NCBI RefSeq assembly: GCF_030730865.1
Contig: NZ_JAVALZ010000003.1
Span: 248,001 to 312,000, forward strand
DNA: 64,000 bases
Origin: Uliginosibacterium sp. 31-16
GTDB lineage: Bacteria > Pseudomonadota > Gammaproteobacteria > Burkholderiales > Rhodocyclaceae
Reading direction: 5' to 3'
The translations under genes were made by a program, and so were the position numbers. Numbering within the stretch: the first letter of the stretch is position 1; every line of letters begins with the position of its first letter. Below are positions 9,641-17,814 of this stretch, one piece after another. The notes beneath the pieces are model-generated. The model was not told the DNA's origin, did not search any database, and saw only the letters and a list, made by a program, of their open reading frames with translations.

Positions 9641-10059
9641 GTCTTCGGGGGGGGGGCTGCCCTGAGAGCCGCGCCCAGCCTTGCTTGCAGCCCAGTGTGC
9701 GTGGAGAAGGCCTCTGCGCGCGGTTTTTTAGAAAATGGGAAAAGCCCTCAAGCTGTACGCACTCCGTAAGTGCCGGGCTTATAGTGCTGTATGAATTCTG
9801 TTTGATCGGCTGGAGCCGGCCAATTACAGACGCTCAGATTTTCCGCTATAAAGCGGTCATTCAAGGCGCTTGGCGCCAAAAGTCGGTCTGCTGCTTTTTC
9901 TGGTGATTTGGTAGATCATTTGACGTAGCCGAATTATCAAAGAACAAGCCAGCATGCGGGCCTTGGCCAGAGTCAAACCATCGGAGTTATACAGCAGGCT
10001 CCGATGTGACAGCAGCAAAACTGCTGTCCACTTTTAACGTTTAGCCAAGACTCTGCCCG
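9641..10059. other. Intergenic region with G10 tract and paired hairpins
   Basis: No convincing gene. It starts with a run of ten G (9647-9656) and a fragment resembling the dispersed repeat family (CTGAGAGCCGC). Base composition becomes AT-richer towards the end. Two perfect 8-bp hairpins follow each other: CATCGGAG/CTCCGATG (9979-9986 with 9999-10006) and GACAGCAG/CTGCTGTC (10008-10015 with 10021-10028). The decamer TTTTAACGTT at 10032-10041 then recurs inverted downstream of the next gene. Confidence 0.6.
9979..10028. repeat. Tandem pair of perfect hairpins upstream of DUF2971 gene
   Basis: Two adjacent stem-loops, each with a perfect 8-bp stem, loops of 12 and 5 bases, and a single base between them. 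They lie 32 bases upstream of the DUF2971 start. The second could act as a weak terminator on either strand but no T run follows it on the plus strand. They may instead be folded ends of an acquired cassette. Confidence 0.6.
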
Positions 10060-10899
10060 ATGAATAGCCTGTTTTTTAAATACGTAACCATCAATACACT
10101 TGAAAAAATACTGGATGGGAAAAGTTTAAAATTCACAAACCCTCTGGATTTTAACGATCCGTTTGACTGCAACTTCCCAGGGTACTCTTTGTCAAAAAAA
10201 CAGATAGAAAAGTCAACAAAAAATGCATTTAAAAAACTCGGCGTTAATATAAGTTCAATAAAAAACATATCCAACGAAATAAATCAGCTACACGCAAAAA
10301 TTCACAACGAGCTCGAGATTCATCTCTCTGCCGTCAGAGATGACTGGGATAAGCTGATATCGAAATACAGAGTACTGTGCGTCACAGACAAAAGAGATAA
10401 TATTTTAATGTGGTCGCACTATGCGGAATCGCATAAAGGAGCGGTTATCGGTATTGACTTTTCGTTCTTGTCAGACAAGAAGCCTGACCTTGTAACATAC
10501 GAGCGCTACGGAGATTGGTTTAAAAGAAAAATAGATTTAGAAATCGACAAGTCGATTCATTCAATAGTGCGTAGCACGTTTGATGGATCGTCAAGTAATT
10601 ATACAGAAGATTCCTTTAGCGAAAATGTGATGGCTGCAATGGCTGAGTATTTCTATTTCAAAAGAAATGACTGGCGCTACGAACGAGAGCATAGGCTTGT
10701 AGTTCAATCAGGGGCACTTTCGAACGATTTATACCCAATACCGCACACAAGCATCAAAGAGGTTGTTTTTGGGGTAAATACAGAAAGTGAGACCGCCAAA
10801 AGGATAGCAATAACGGCAAAAGCGATTAATGGCTCGGTTAAATTATACAAAGCAGTTAAGCGCCATGGGGAAATAGGCTTTAATGAACTACTTGGCTAA
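10060..10899 (+). CDS. DUF2971 family protein of probable foreign origin
   Basis: A 279-residue protein whose opening FKYVTINTLEKILDGKSLKFTNPLDFNDPFD and central CVTDKRDNILMWSHYAESHKGAVIGID are the conserved blocks of DUF2971. WRYEREHRLV and IKEVVFGV near the C-terminus also fit. No catalytic function is established for the family; some members occur in accessory or defence-gene settings. The gene is much richer in A/T than its neighbours, using AAA, ATA and TTT codons freely, and stands alone between zapE and an unrelated reverse gene. These are signs of horizontal acquisition. Confidence 0.85.
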   Translation: MNSLFFKYVTINTLEKILDGKSLKFTNPLDFNDPFDCNFPGYSLSKKQIEKSTKNAFKKLGVNISSIKNISNEINQLHAKIHNELEIHLSAVRDDWDKLISKYRVLCVTDKRDNILMWSHYAESHKGAVIGIDFSFLSDKKPDLVTYERYGDWFKRKIDLEIDKSIHSIVRSTFDGSSSNYTEDSFSENVMAAMAEYFYFKRNDWRYEREHRLVVQSGALSNDLYPIPHTSIKEVVFGVNTESETAKRIAITAKAINGSVKLYKAVKRHGEIGFNELLG

Positions 10900-10990
10900 C
10901 AACTCGGCCAAGCGCACAGTCAAAAACTACGTTTTGGGTATCCTCCGCACCTACGGAGCTCCGGCAGCCGCTTACCTCCAACGTTAAAAC
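10894..10990 (+). repeat. attC-like site / inverted-repeat flank of the DUF2971 gene
   Basis: Starting inside the stop codon of the DUF2971 gene, GGCTAACAACTCGGCCAAGC resembles the R''-L'' half of an integron attC, and GCCGCTTACCTCCAACGTTA resembles L'-R'. AAGCG pairs with CGCTT and TAAC with GTTA, with one unpaired extra base in the L''/L' stem, as in real attC sites; the spacing of about 90 bases is in the normal range. R' reads GTTAAAA rather than GTTRRRY, so the match is imperfect, and no integrase gene is in the window. AACGTTAAAA at 10980-10989 is the exact inverse of 10032-10041. Confidence 0.4.
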
Positions 10991-11063
10991 GTCCGCTTTC
11001 CAAAAGTCTGACCGTCCGCACCGGGTCGATCTCCGCCATTTCAAGGCATGTCAGATCGGCGAT

Positions 11064-12317
11064 TCAAAGCACCAGAAACGCCCCAGCCGCCACCGCTGTT
11101 GGCAGCGCCGCGCCAGCGAGCAGGCCGAGCGGGCTGATCGAGCCATCCTCGAAGCATTCGCGCAGCATGGCGAAGCCGGCGGGGTTGGGGGCGTTGGCGA
11201 TCACGGTGAGGCCGCCGCCCGTTACGGCACCGGCGACCAGCGCGTAGCGGAAACCGTCCGAGCTGCCGTCAACCAGTGAGCCGAGGTAGGTGAGGGCAGC
11301 GTTGTCGGTGAAGGCTGTGAGGCCCAGTGCACCGAAGAACAGGGCGATGTCGTCCATATCGGCGAGCAGGGGCTGGAGCCACCATTTCTGGAGTGAGCCG
11401 AGCACGACGAGGCCGGCCAGGAAGAGGGCGACCATCAGGCCTTCGCGCAGGATCAGGCGGTCCTGATGGCGCTCGTAGGCGTCGGCAAAACCCAGGAAGA
11501 GCAGGAAGATGGCCATGAACACGACGGGGTGGTGGCCGAACACGACCACGCCGGCGAGGCAGGCGAGATGGACCGCTGTGACCAGCCATGGCGCAGAGGC
11601 GCGCGGGGCGGGCGTCTTCGGGGTGATGCCCTGCAGATCCTTGCGGAATGCGGCGGTCAGGGCGATGGCATTGATGAGCACGGCGATCGCGGCTTTCCAG
11701 CCGAAGGTGCTGGCCATGAAGGCGGTGTCCCAGTTCCAGGCGCCGGCGACCATCAGCACGGGAGGCGCGGCGAAGCTGGTGAGGGTGCCGCCAATCGAAA
11801 TGTTCACGAAGAGCACGCCGAGGGTGGCGTACTTGAAGCGGGTGGAGACATTCTGTGAGTAGTAGTGCTCGCGCAGCAGCAGGGCGGCGACCGTCATGGC
11901 GGCGGGCTCGGTGATGAAGGAGCCGAGCAGCGGCACGCCGGCCATGACGATGAAGTAGCGGGCGACAGCCTGTGGCAGCGGCAGGATGCGGGCGAGACCT
12001 TCAACCAGCTTGCCGCAGACTGCCAGCACCGGCCGCGAGGCGGCGACCACCATGATCGCGAAGACGAACATCGGTTCGGTGAAGTTCAGCCCTTCCAGAT
12101 GAGCGATGGTGGCGGGCGAGCCGAGCCAGGCAAACATGGCGGCGATGAGTGCTGCGGCCCAGATGCCGAATACGGCTTCGATTTCGCCCATGAAATGCCA
12201 CACGCCGGCATGCGTGCCGCCGGCGTGGGCCAGGTGCTCGAAGCGCGGGGTGAGGAAGGTGTGCAGCACCGCGATGGCAAACAGCGCGGTGGCGAGGATT
12301 TCGATGCTGTGATTCAT
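11064..12317 (-). CDS. Putative Na+/H+ antiporter, integral membrane
   Basis: A 417-residue, strongly hydrophobic protein with about ten membrane segments. It matches the putative Na+/H+ antiporter family (PF07399 type): early MGEIEAVFGIWA, then GSFITEPAAMTVAALLL and a mid-protein NISIGGTLTSFAAPPVLMVA, and TDNAALTYLGSLV late. The start chosen is MNHSIEI at 12317; a start 39 bases further upstream would add a charged 13-residue leader. The gene stands alone between the DUF2971 island and a divergently transcribed exported protein. Substrate is inferred from family naming only. Confidence 0.75.
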   Translation of the reverse strand: MNHSIEILATALFAIAVLHTFLTPRFEHLAHAGGTHAGVWHFMGEIEAVFGIWAAALIAAMFAWLGSPATIAHLEGLNFTEPMFVFAIMVVAASRPVLAVCGKLVEGLARILPLPQAVARYFIVMAGVPLLGSFITEPAAMTVAALLLREHYYSQNVSTRFKYATLGVLFVNISIGGTLTSFAAPPVLMVAGAWNWDTAFMASTFGWKAAIAVLINAIALTAAFRKDLQGITPKTPAPRASAPWLVTAVHLACLAGVVVFGHHPVVFMAIFLLFLGFADAYERHQDRLILREGLMVALFLAGLVVLGSLQKWWLQPLLADMDDIALFFGALGLTAFTDNAALTYLGSLVDGSSDGFRYALVAGAVTGGGLTVIANAPNPAGFAMLRECFEDGSISPLGLLAGAALPTAVAAGAFLVL

Positions 12318-12458
12318 GCTTGGCCTGGAAGATCTGTACTCATGACAGACCCTCATTATGTGGCCAGGTTCCGCTGGTCGTGTCGGTCATTCGTGCGCAT
12401 GGCGCCTGCCCGGATGGGCGTCGATAATGAGACGTGTGTTCCTGATCGTGGAGTCGTC

Positions 12459-13250
12459 ATGCGAAAACTCTTGCTTGTTCTCCTGTGCATGGTGCTGAGC
12501 CCGCTGGCACAGGCACAGCAGCGCATGGAAATCTTTCCCCTGCGCCATCGCCTTGTCGAGCAGGTGTTGCCGGCCCTGCAGCCTTTGCTGGAGCCGGGCG
12601 GCACGATGTCAGCCATGAGTGGGAAGATCATCGTGCGGGCTTCACCGGCCAATCTCGAGCAGATCCGCCGCGCGCTGGAGGCGATCGATACCCGCTCGCG
12701 CAGCCTGATGATCTCGGTGCGGCAAGGCGGCTCCGCGCAGGAGGACAGTACCCGCATCGGCGCCGATGGCCGGGTGGTGATCCGCAATGGTGAGGTGAGC
12801 GTGGATGGGCGCGGACAGGCGAGTACGCGCAGCAGCCAGAGCAGTGGCCAGACCTTGCAGACGATCCAGACCGTGGAGGATGGCGAGGCCTTCATTTACC
12901 TCGGCCGCAGCGTACCGTTGCCGATGACGCAGATGGTGTACGGCCCGGGCGGCGCGGTGGTGTCACGCGGCACGCAGTATGTGGATGTGGGCTCGGGTTT
13001 CTCGGTGCGGCCGCAGCTGGCCGGCGATCAGGTGATGCTGAACATTGCGCCGCAGAATCAGCGCATGAGCGCTGGCGTCATCGAAGGCAGCCGGTTATCC
13101 ACGACCGTGCGTGGCCGCCTCGGGCAGTGGTTGCCGCTGGGCGGGGTGAGCCAGCAGGCGGACACCAGCGGGCGCGGATTGATGGATTACCGCAGCGGGC
13201 ACAGCGAGCAGACCAGCGAATACTGGATCAAGGTCGAGGCGCTGGAGTAA
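12459..13250 (+). CDS. Secretin-like exported protein (short, orphan)
   Basis: A 263-residue protein with a clear signal peptide (MRKLLLVLLCMVLSPLAQA, cleavage after AQA). Residues about 22-80 (FPLRHRLVEQVLPALQPLL, SGKIIVRASPANLEQIRRAL) resemble the N1/NolW repeats of type II/IV secretins. A Ser/Gln-rich linker at about 110-135 follows, and the C-terminal part (VEDGEAFIYLGRSVPLP, YVDVGSGFSVRPQLAGDQVMLNI) resembles the start of the secretin core. The chain is too short for a complete pore and no secretion genes flank it. It may be a periplasmic or outer-membrane accessory protein. Confidence 0.65.
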   Translation: MRKLLLVLLCMVLSPLAQAQQRMEIFPLRHRLVEQVLPALQPLLEPGGTMSAMSGKIIVRASPANLEQIRRALEAIDTRSRSLMISVRQGGSAQEDSTRIGADGRVVIRNGEVSVDGRGQASTRSSQSSGQTLQTIQTVEDGEAFIYLGRSVPLPMTQMVYGPGGAVVSRGTQYVDVGSGFSVRPQLAGDQVMLNIAPQNQRMSAGVIEGSRLSTTVRGRLGQWLPLGGVSQQADTSGRGLMDYRSGHSEQTSEYWIKVEALE

Positions 13251-13417
13251 GCAGGCTGCGAGAGGTGCCCGGGCCGTTCCGGAATCGGAGGGTGGCTGCA
13301 GACCCGCATCTGGCGGGCCTGTTCGAGCATGCTTGTTGCGAAGGCTCGTCAGTAAAGGCGCTGCGGGCAGCTTGCCCGGAAACGCAGGACAGATGCGGCT
13401 CGTGAGGTGGGGGGCGT

Positions 13418-15448
13418 TCAACCCGCTTTGGGCAGGCTGACGAAGAAGGTGGCGCCTTCGCCGAGGCGGCTGATGCAGCCGACCTGACCACCGCTGGCTT
13501 CGACGATGTGCTTGACGATGGACAGGCCCAGACCGGTGGAGTGCTCTCCGCCGGTGGGGCGGGCAGAGAGGCGCGTGAACTTGCGGAACAGGCGGCTCTG
13601 ATCGTCTTCCGAAATGCCGGGGCCTTCGTCGCGGATCTGGATCAGGGCGTGGCCACTCTCTTCCTCCAGCCGCACATGCACGCTGCGTCCGTGCGGTGAG
13701 TACTTGATGGCATTCGACACGAGGTTGTCGACGATCTGGTGCAGGGCCGTCTTGTCCGCCATGACCTTGAGCGGCGTGTCGGGCAGTTCAAGCTTGAGGT
13801 GGATGTCCTTGACCTCGCAGCGCTGCCGGAAGGCATCGCAGACGCTCTGGATGCTGTCGCGGACATCCAGGCTGGTCGGGCGCAAGGCGTAGTGGCCGGA
13901 CTCGATGGCGTTGATGTCAAGCAGGTTGCGGATGATGTCAAAGATCAGCTGCGCCATGCTGCGTACGTTGCCCAGACGATGGATTTTCTTCTCGTCATCC
14001 CAGGCATGCCAGCGTTCGCGCAGCAGGTCGACGTAGCTGATGATGGCGGCGGTGGGATTCTTCAGATCGTGCGCGGCGATCTGCAGGAAAGCGCCGCGCT
14101 CTTCGTGCAGCTCGGACATGGCGCGGCTGTTGCGCTCCAGGGTTTCGTGCTGCAGGCGTTGCTGCTCCAGCGCTTCCTCCAGTTGCAGGGTGCGTTCGGC
14201 GACACGGGATTCGAGCTGGGCTTCGGATTCGCGCAGCACTTCGATGATCTGCTGTTCGGCGATCAGATTGTCGTTCTGAGCCTGGATGCGGGCGCGCTGC
14301 AGGAGATAGACCTTGTCGGCCAGTGCGAAGGCCACGACGATCATGGTCAGCCCGGCGCCCAGCGGGAAGGCATACAGGGTCAGCGGGGTCGCCTGGATCA
14401 GATTGAAGCCGGTGGCGACATGCAGCCCGCCACCGGTGACAAGAATGCCATTGGCGATCAGGTAGAAGCGGGCAGCACGGTTGCCCTGGCGGAGTGCGAT
14501 GATGCCGGCGCTCAGACCCGACAGGCCGGTGAGGGTGCCGATCAGAAAGTCTGCCGGGATCGAATAGCGCGCCCCGGCAATGAAATGCAGCGGCAGGATG
14601 GCGGCTTCCAGCCACATGCACAGGCGCATGAGCAGATCGGAGCGCGGGCTGGTCTGGCGCAGGTTGAGGAAGCGGCGGGCGAAGTGGGCATAGGCCAGAC
14701 TGGCAACCACCGGCAGCAGCAGGCTGGCCAGTTCCATGACGGCAGGGGAACGATAGAAGGCCTGCTCGTGCAGCAGACCGAGCAGATGCCCCTGGAGCAG
14801 GCCGCAACTGGCGATGAAGAGCAGAAAGTCGGCGTAGTCGCGGTCCCGCGTGGTGATCCACACCATCAGGCTGAGCAGGCTCAGGGCAAAGAACACCCCG
14901 CCGTAGGTGCCCAGCCACAGGCGCTGGGTGAAGCTCTGGCGGTAGAAGTCGGTGTCTGCATAAACGCGGGGCCAGACGATCAGCGGGCGGGTGGCTGACA
15001 GGCGCAGGTAGATCGTGGCGCGCTCGCCCGGCGCGGACATGTCGAGCTCGAACACCTGATTGTGATAGGGCTCGAGCTTGAGGTCCTGAGTGCGTTCGTC
15101 GAAGCCGCCGCTCTGGGTTTCAAGACTGCCGTCGGCGCGCAGGATGTAGAGGGTGGCGCGATCAAGCAGGGGGTTGGAGAGCTCGATGATGTGCCCGCCG
15201 CCTTCAGTTGCCGTGATCTCCGTGCGCAGCCAGGCGGCGCTGCGGGTGAAGCCGGCGCTCAGCAGGCTTGTTTCGGAGTTTTGCCAGTCCGTGTCGGGCA
15301 GGCTGCGGATTTCGGCCAGTGAACGGCCGCTGTCATCGAGCAGGCTTTGCCAGGCGACAGGCAGGGTGGTGGGCGAGCTTTGCGCTGCCAGAGCGCTCAG
15401 GCTGGTGCAACACAGTACCGCCAGGATGAACGCGATGAGCCTGCGCAT
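13418..15448 (-). CDS. Sensor histidine kinase with 7TMR-DISM input module
   Basis: A 676-residue membrane kinase. After a signal-like N-terminus comes a periplasmic beta-rich domain (7TMR-DISMED2-like, residues about 30-160), seven membrane spans at about 175-385, and a coiled coil (about 385-450). The HisKA domain carries phospho-acceptor His460 in AAHDLKNP, and the HATPase domain has the N box DNLVSNAIKYS (about 574), G1 DEGPGI (about 607) and G2 GLGLS (about 639-643). The input may be a periplasmic ligand, possibly carbohydrate. No response regulator is adjacent, so the partner must be encoded elsewhere. Confidence 0.9.
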   Translation of the reverse strand: MRRLIAFILAVLCCTSLSALAAQSSPTTLPVAWQSLLDDSGRSLAEIRSLPDTDWQNSETSLLSAGFTRSAAWLRTEITATEGGGHIIELSNPLLDRATLYILRADGSLETQSGGFDERTQDLKLEPYHNQVFELDMSAPGERATIYLRLSATRPLIVWPRVYADTDFYRQSFTQRLWLGTYGGVFFALSLLSLMVWITTRDRDYADFLLFIASCGLLQGHLLGLLHEQAFYRSPAVMELASLLLPVVASLAYAHFARRFLNLRQTSPRSDLLMRLCMWLEAAILPLHFIAGARYSIPADFLIGTLTGLSGLSAGIIALRQGNRAARFYLIANGILVTGGGLHVATGFNLIQATPLTLYAFPLGAGLTMIVVAFALADKVYLLQRARIQAQNDNLIAEQQIIEVLRESEAQLESRVAERTLQLEEALEQQRLQHETLERNSRAMSELHEERGAFLQIAAHDLKNPTAAIISYVDLLRERWHAWDDEKKIHRLGNVRSMAQLIFDIIRNLLDINAIESGHYALRPTSLDVRDSIQSVCDAFRQRCEVKDIHLKLELPDTPLKVMADKTALHQIVDNLVSNAIKYSPHGRSVHVRLEEESGHALIQIRDEGPGISEDDQSRLFRKFTRLSARPTGGEHSTGLGLSIVKHIVEASGGQVGCISRLGEGATFFVSLPKAG

Positions 15449-15565
15449 GTCTTTCCCCCTTGATGCGTCGGCAATCGTGCTAAGCGATACCGGTCTCTAG
15501 GCATTCTGGCATGCCCGGCAAAGTCACTGCCTGTCTTGTTGTGGCGATGCTACACCCGTCGGCAT

Positions 15566-16345
15566 TCACGCTTGCACGCTGCCGGAAAACCAGTCGAGCC
15601 GCTCATGCAGGGAAACGACGTCGCCAATGATCAGCAGGGCCGGCGGCTTGAAACCGGCACTGACAACCTTCTGTGGCAAATCGGCAATCGTGCCGGTCAG
15701 TGTCTGCTGGTCGGGCAGAGTGGCTCGCCGCACGCAGGCGGCCGGCGTGGCCGGGCTCATGCCGTGGGCGATCAGCTGGCGGCTGATGTCCGGCAGCGAG
15801 GTCAGGCCCATGTAGATCACCAGGGTCTGGCCGGGGCGGGCCAGGGTGGGCCAGTCGAGATTGCAGGTTTCATCCTGCAGATGGCCGGTGACGAAGAAGC
15901 AGGATTGCGCATGCTCGCGATGCGTCAGCGGAATGCCGGCATAGGCTGCTGCGCCGGCGGCAGAGGTGACACCGGGCACGACTTCAAAGGCAATGCCCGC
16001 CCGCTGCAGGGTCTCGGCTTCTTCACCGCCACGCCCGAAAATGTAAGGGTCGCCGCCCTTGAGGCGCACCACCTGCTTGCCCTGCAGGGCAAGCGTGACG
16101 AGCAGCTTGTTGATGTCCAGCTGGGGCAGGGCGTGGTTGCCGGCTTTCTTGCCGACATAGATGCGCTCGGCATCGCTGCGCGCATGCGCCAGCACCGCCG
16201 CGCTGACCAGATTGTCGTACACCACCACGTCGGCCGCAGCGAGCAGGCGTGCGGCTTTCAGGGTGAGGAGTTCCGGATCGCCGGGGCCGCCGCCGACGAG
16301 ATAGACCTTGCCGGGCGGAGTGCGTTCGATGCTGGGCGTGTTCAT
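15566..16345 (-). CDS. cobA: Uroporphyrinogen-III C-methyltransferase
   Basis: A 259-residue SUMT that adds two methyl groups from S-adenosylmethionine to uroporphyrinogen III, leading to precorrin-2 for siroheme or cobalamin. Signature stretches are VYLVGGGPGDPELLTLKA near the N-terminus, RLKGGDPYIFGRGGEE, VVPGVTSAAGAAAYAGIPLTHR, and VIYMGL. It lacks the CysG N-terminal dehydrogenase/ferrochelatase domain. The start at 16345 (MNTPSIERT) leaves a short leader before the conserved core. No nitrite or sulfite reductase genes flank it here. Confidence 0.92.
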   Translation of the reverse strand: MNTPSIERTPPGKVYLVGGGPGDPELLTLKAARLLAAADVVVYDNLVSAAVLAHARSDAERIYVGKKAGNHALPQLDINKLLVTLALQGKQVVRLKGGDPYIFGRGGEEAETLQRAGIAFEVVPGVTSAAGAAAYAGIPLTHREHAQSCFFVTGHLQDETCNLDWPTLARPGQTLVIYMGLTSLPDISRQLIAHGMSPATPAACVRRATLPDQQTLTGTIADLPQKVVSAGFKPPALLIIGDVVSLHERLDWFSGSVQA

Positions 16346-16530
16346 GGGCAGGAGTGTAGCGACTTCATGCGGCGCGCGGGAGAGTCGCCGTGAGAGCCGC
16401 TTGTGGCGGGCGTCTGCAGGCGCCCTGCCGGTACAACCGCTCTCGGCAAGGGTGAGCGGGCAGGCCGGCCGGAGATGCCCGCCAGAAGCCGCTCTGCAGG
16501 CCCCTCCGCAAGAGGCTTTCGTACATGCGA

Positions 16531-16553
16531 AAACCCCGCCACAGGGGCGGGGT
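16531..16553 (-). terminator. Terminator after the pectate lyase gene
   Basis: ACCCCGCC (16533-16540) pairs with GGCGGGGT (16546-16553) around a 5-base loop. Read on the minus strand the stem is followed by TTTTCG. It lies about 40 bases past the pectate lyase stop. Confidence 0.65.
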
Positions 16554-16593
16554 CCGGATCTGCGGGAGCCCGCCGGAGCAGGCCCGCTGACGA

Positions 16594-17292
16594 TCAGTAG
16601 GACGTGACGTTGGAGGTGCTCACCACGCAGTTGCTGGTGTTCCACTTTTCGCCCAGCGAGGTCGGCTCGGCGCCGGTGTTGTTGCCTTGATACGTGGCAC
16701 AAACCTTCGGGCTGCCGGACTTGTAGCCTTTGATCTGCAGGCTGGTGATGGTGGCCTTGTCGCCGTAGTTGCTGTTGATGCCGACCACCGCAGCGCTGAC
16801 GTTGGCCAGCTTGGTGCTGCTGATCGTCACGTAGCGCGCACCTTGCGACGAGCAGTTGCCGCAGGAGCGATACAGCTTGCCGATGGTGTCAGCCGCAAAG
16901 CCGCTGATCTTGATCGTGGAGCCGATGCCGTTGTGCTGGAACACCTTGTCGGACGCCTTGTAGGCCGAACCGCCGCTGACCGTCATGGTCTTGCCCGAGC
17001 CGCCTTTCATGGTCGCGGCGTCTTCGCAGACGTCAGGCCACTTCACGCCGGACAGGGTGCAGGAGCCGGTACAGTGGATGCCGTCAGCGGCTGCGCCGGC
17101 CTTGATCACCACATTCTTGATGGTGGCGCCGTCAGTCAGCAGGAACACCGGCTGCTGGCTTTCGGACTGGCCGTCACAAGAGGTACCCACCGTGGCGCCG
17201 CCGTAATCCTTGGTGCCGGTAATGGTGGTGGTGGCTGAAGCCGACAGGGCTGAAATCGTCAAAATCAGGCCGAACAGAAGCTTGCTGTACAT
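16594..17292 (-). CDS. Secreted pectate lyase, polysaccharide lyase family 3
   Basis: A 232-residue protein beginning with a signal peptide (MYSKLLFGLILTISALSASA). The mature part carries the PL3 hallmarks: DGIHCTGSCTLSGVKWPDVC, EDAATMKGG, DKVFQHNGIG and GKLYRSCGNCSSQGAR, with the Cys pairs and the basic residues that act in beta-elimination of polygalacturonate. Cleavage would release unsaturated oligogalacturonides. The start at 17292 has GAGGAG 9 bases upstream. It is an orphan with no other pectin genes in the window. Two operator-like palindromes lie upstream. Cysteine-rich, calcium-dependent secreted enzyme by family. Confidence 0.9.
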   Translation of the reverse strand: MYSKLLFGLILTISALSASATTTITGTKDYGGATVGTSCDGQSESQQPVFLLTDGATIKNVVIKAGAAADGIHCTGSCTLSGVKWPDVCEDAATMKGGSGKTMTVSGGSAYKASDKVFQHNGIGSTIKISGFAADTIGKLYRSCGNCSSQGARYVTISSTKLANVSAAVVGINSNYGDKATITSLQIKGYKSGSPKVCATYQGNNTGAEPTSLGEKWNTSNCVVSTSNVTSY

Positions 17293-17447
17293 GGAATGTC
17301 TCCTCGTTTCATTGTATGAGGCCGGCCCCTTCAAGAGGGCCGGCTGACACCAGAGGCGGCACTTGCTGCGGATGTCTGAGCCGTTCCCGGTGTGGGACGC
17401 AATTTCTATCACTTAGGTTTATGTGTCAATAGATGGAATCTTGCTTT

Positions 17448-17462
17448 TTGATACCGGAAACA
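17448..17462. promoter_or_regulatory. LacI-type operator-like site 1
   Basis: TTGATACCGGAAACA, a partial palindrome centred on CG, shares 13 of 15 positions with site 2. LacI-family operators are typically 14-20-bp palindromes with a central CG. It lies 156 bases upstream of the pectate lyase start. Confidence 0.4.
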
Positions 17463-17552
17463 TCGCTGTTGCACAAAGGTTTTTGCTGTAGCGCAAAATT
17501 TGTGCTCGGGCTGTTTTGTGGAGGCGCCGGAAAAGGCTTTGGCAACAAGGCC

Positions 17553-17568
17553 TTGCTACCGGTAACAA
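17553..17568. promoter_or_regulatory. LacI-type operator-like site 2
   Basis: TTGCTACCGGTAACAA is a near-perfect 16-bp palindrome centred on CG, consistent with a LacI/GntR-type operator. It is 260 bases upstream of the pectate lyase and 247 upstream of kup, so either gene could be the target; the second copy nearer the lyase favours the lyase. Confidence 0.45.
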
Positions 17569-17814
17569 TGTTTGTTGCGCAGCCGCGTATTTGATGTATT
17601 TGGTGTTTGTACAAATTTTGATGATCAGGGAAAATACCTATGCCTGATTACGGTGCATTTGCGTCACCGGACGACGCGTGTCAACTCGCGCATCAGGGCA
17701 CAGAAGCAACACTCTTTTCATGGCGGGATTGTTCCCGGACAGGTGAGGTGGTAGCTTCGCGCCAATTTCAAACACGCTCCGCCTTTGCCGTGTGCGGGAG
17801 CAACAGGACGATCA

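Larger units (their letters stand above)
17293..17814. promoter_or_regulatory. Divergent regulatory region between pectate lyase and kup
   Basis: A 522-base, locally AT-rich region with no convincing gene. It contains two related 15-16-base palindromic motifs (17448-17462 and 17553-17568), an inverted repeat GCACAAA/TTTGTGC at about 17472-17504, and a wider pair GCAACAA/TTGTTGC surrounding the second motif. It must hold promoters for both divergent genes; no single -10/-35 pair stands out. Confidence 0.55.

Noticed and set aside
9685-9906. 73-codon frame between zapE and the DUF2971 gene
   Set aside because: No ribosome-binding site and no recognisable motif; the region contains repeat fragments.
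10894-10990. Full integron array
   Set aside because: Only one attC-like site and no integrase or second cassette are in the window; kept as a candidate only.
11865-12458. Upstream extension of the secretin-like gene
   Set aside because: The extension overlaps the reverse antiporter gene; the signal peptide at 12459 marks the real start.
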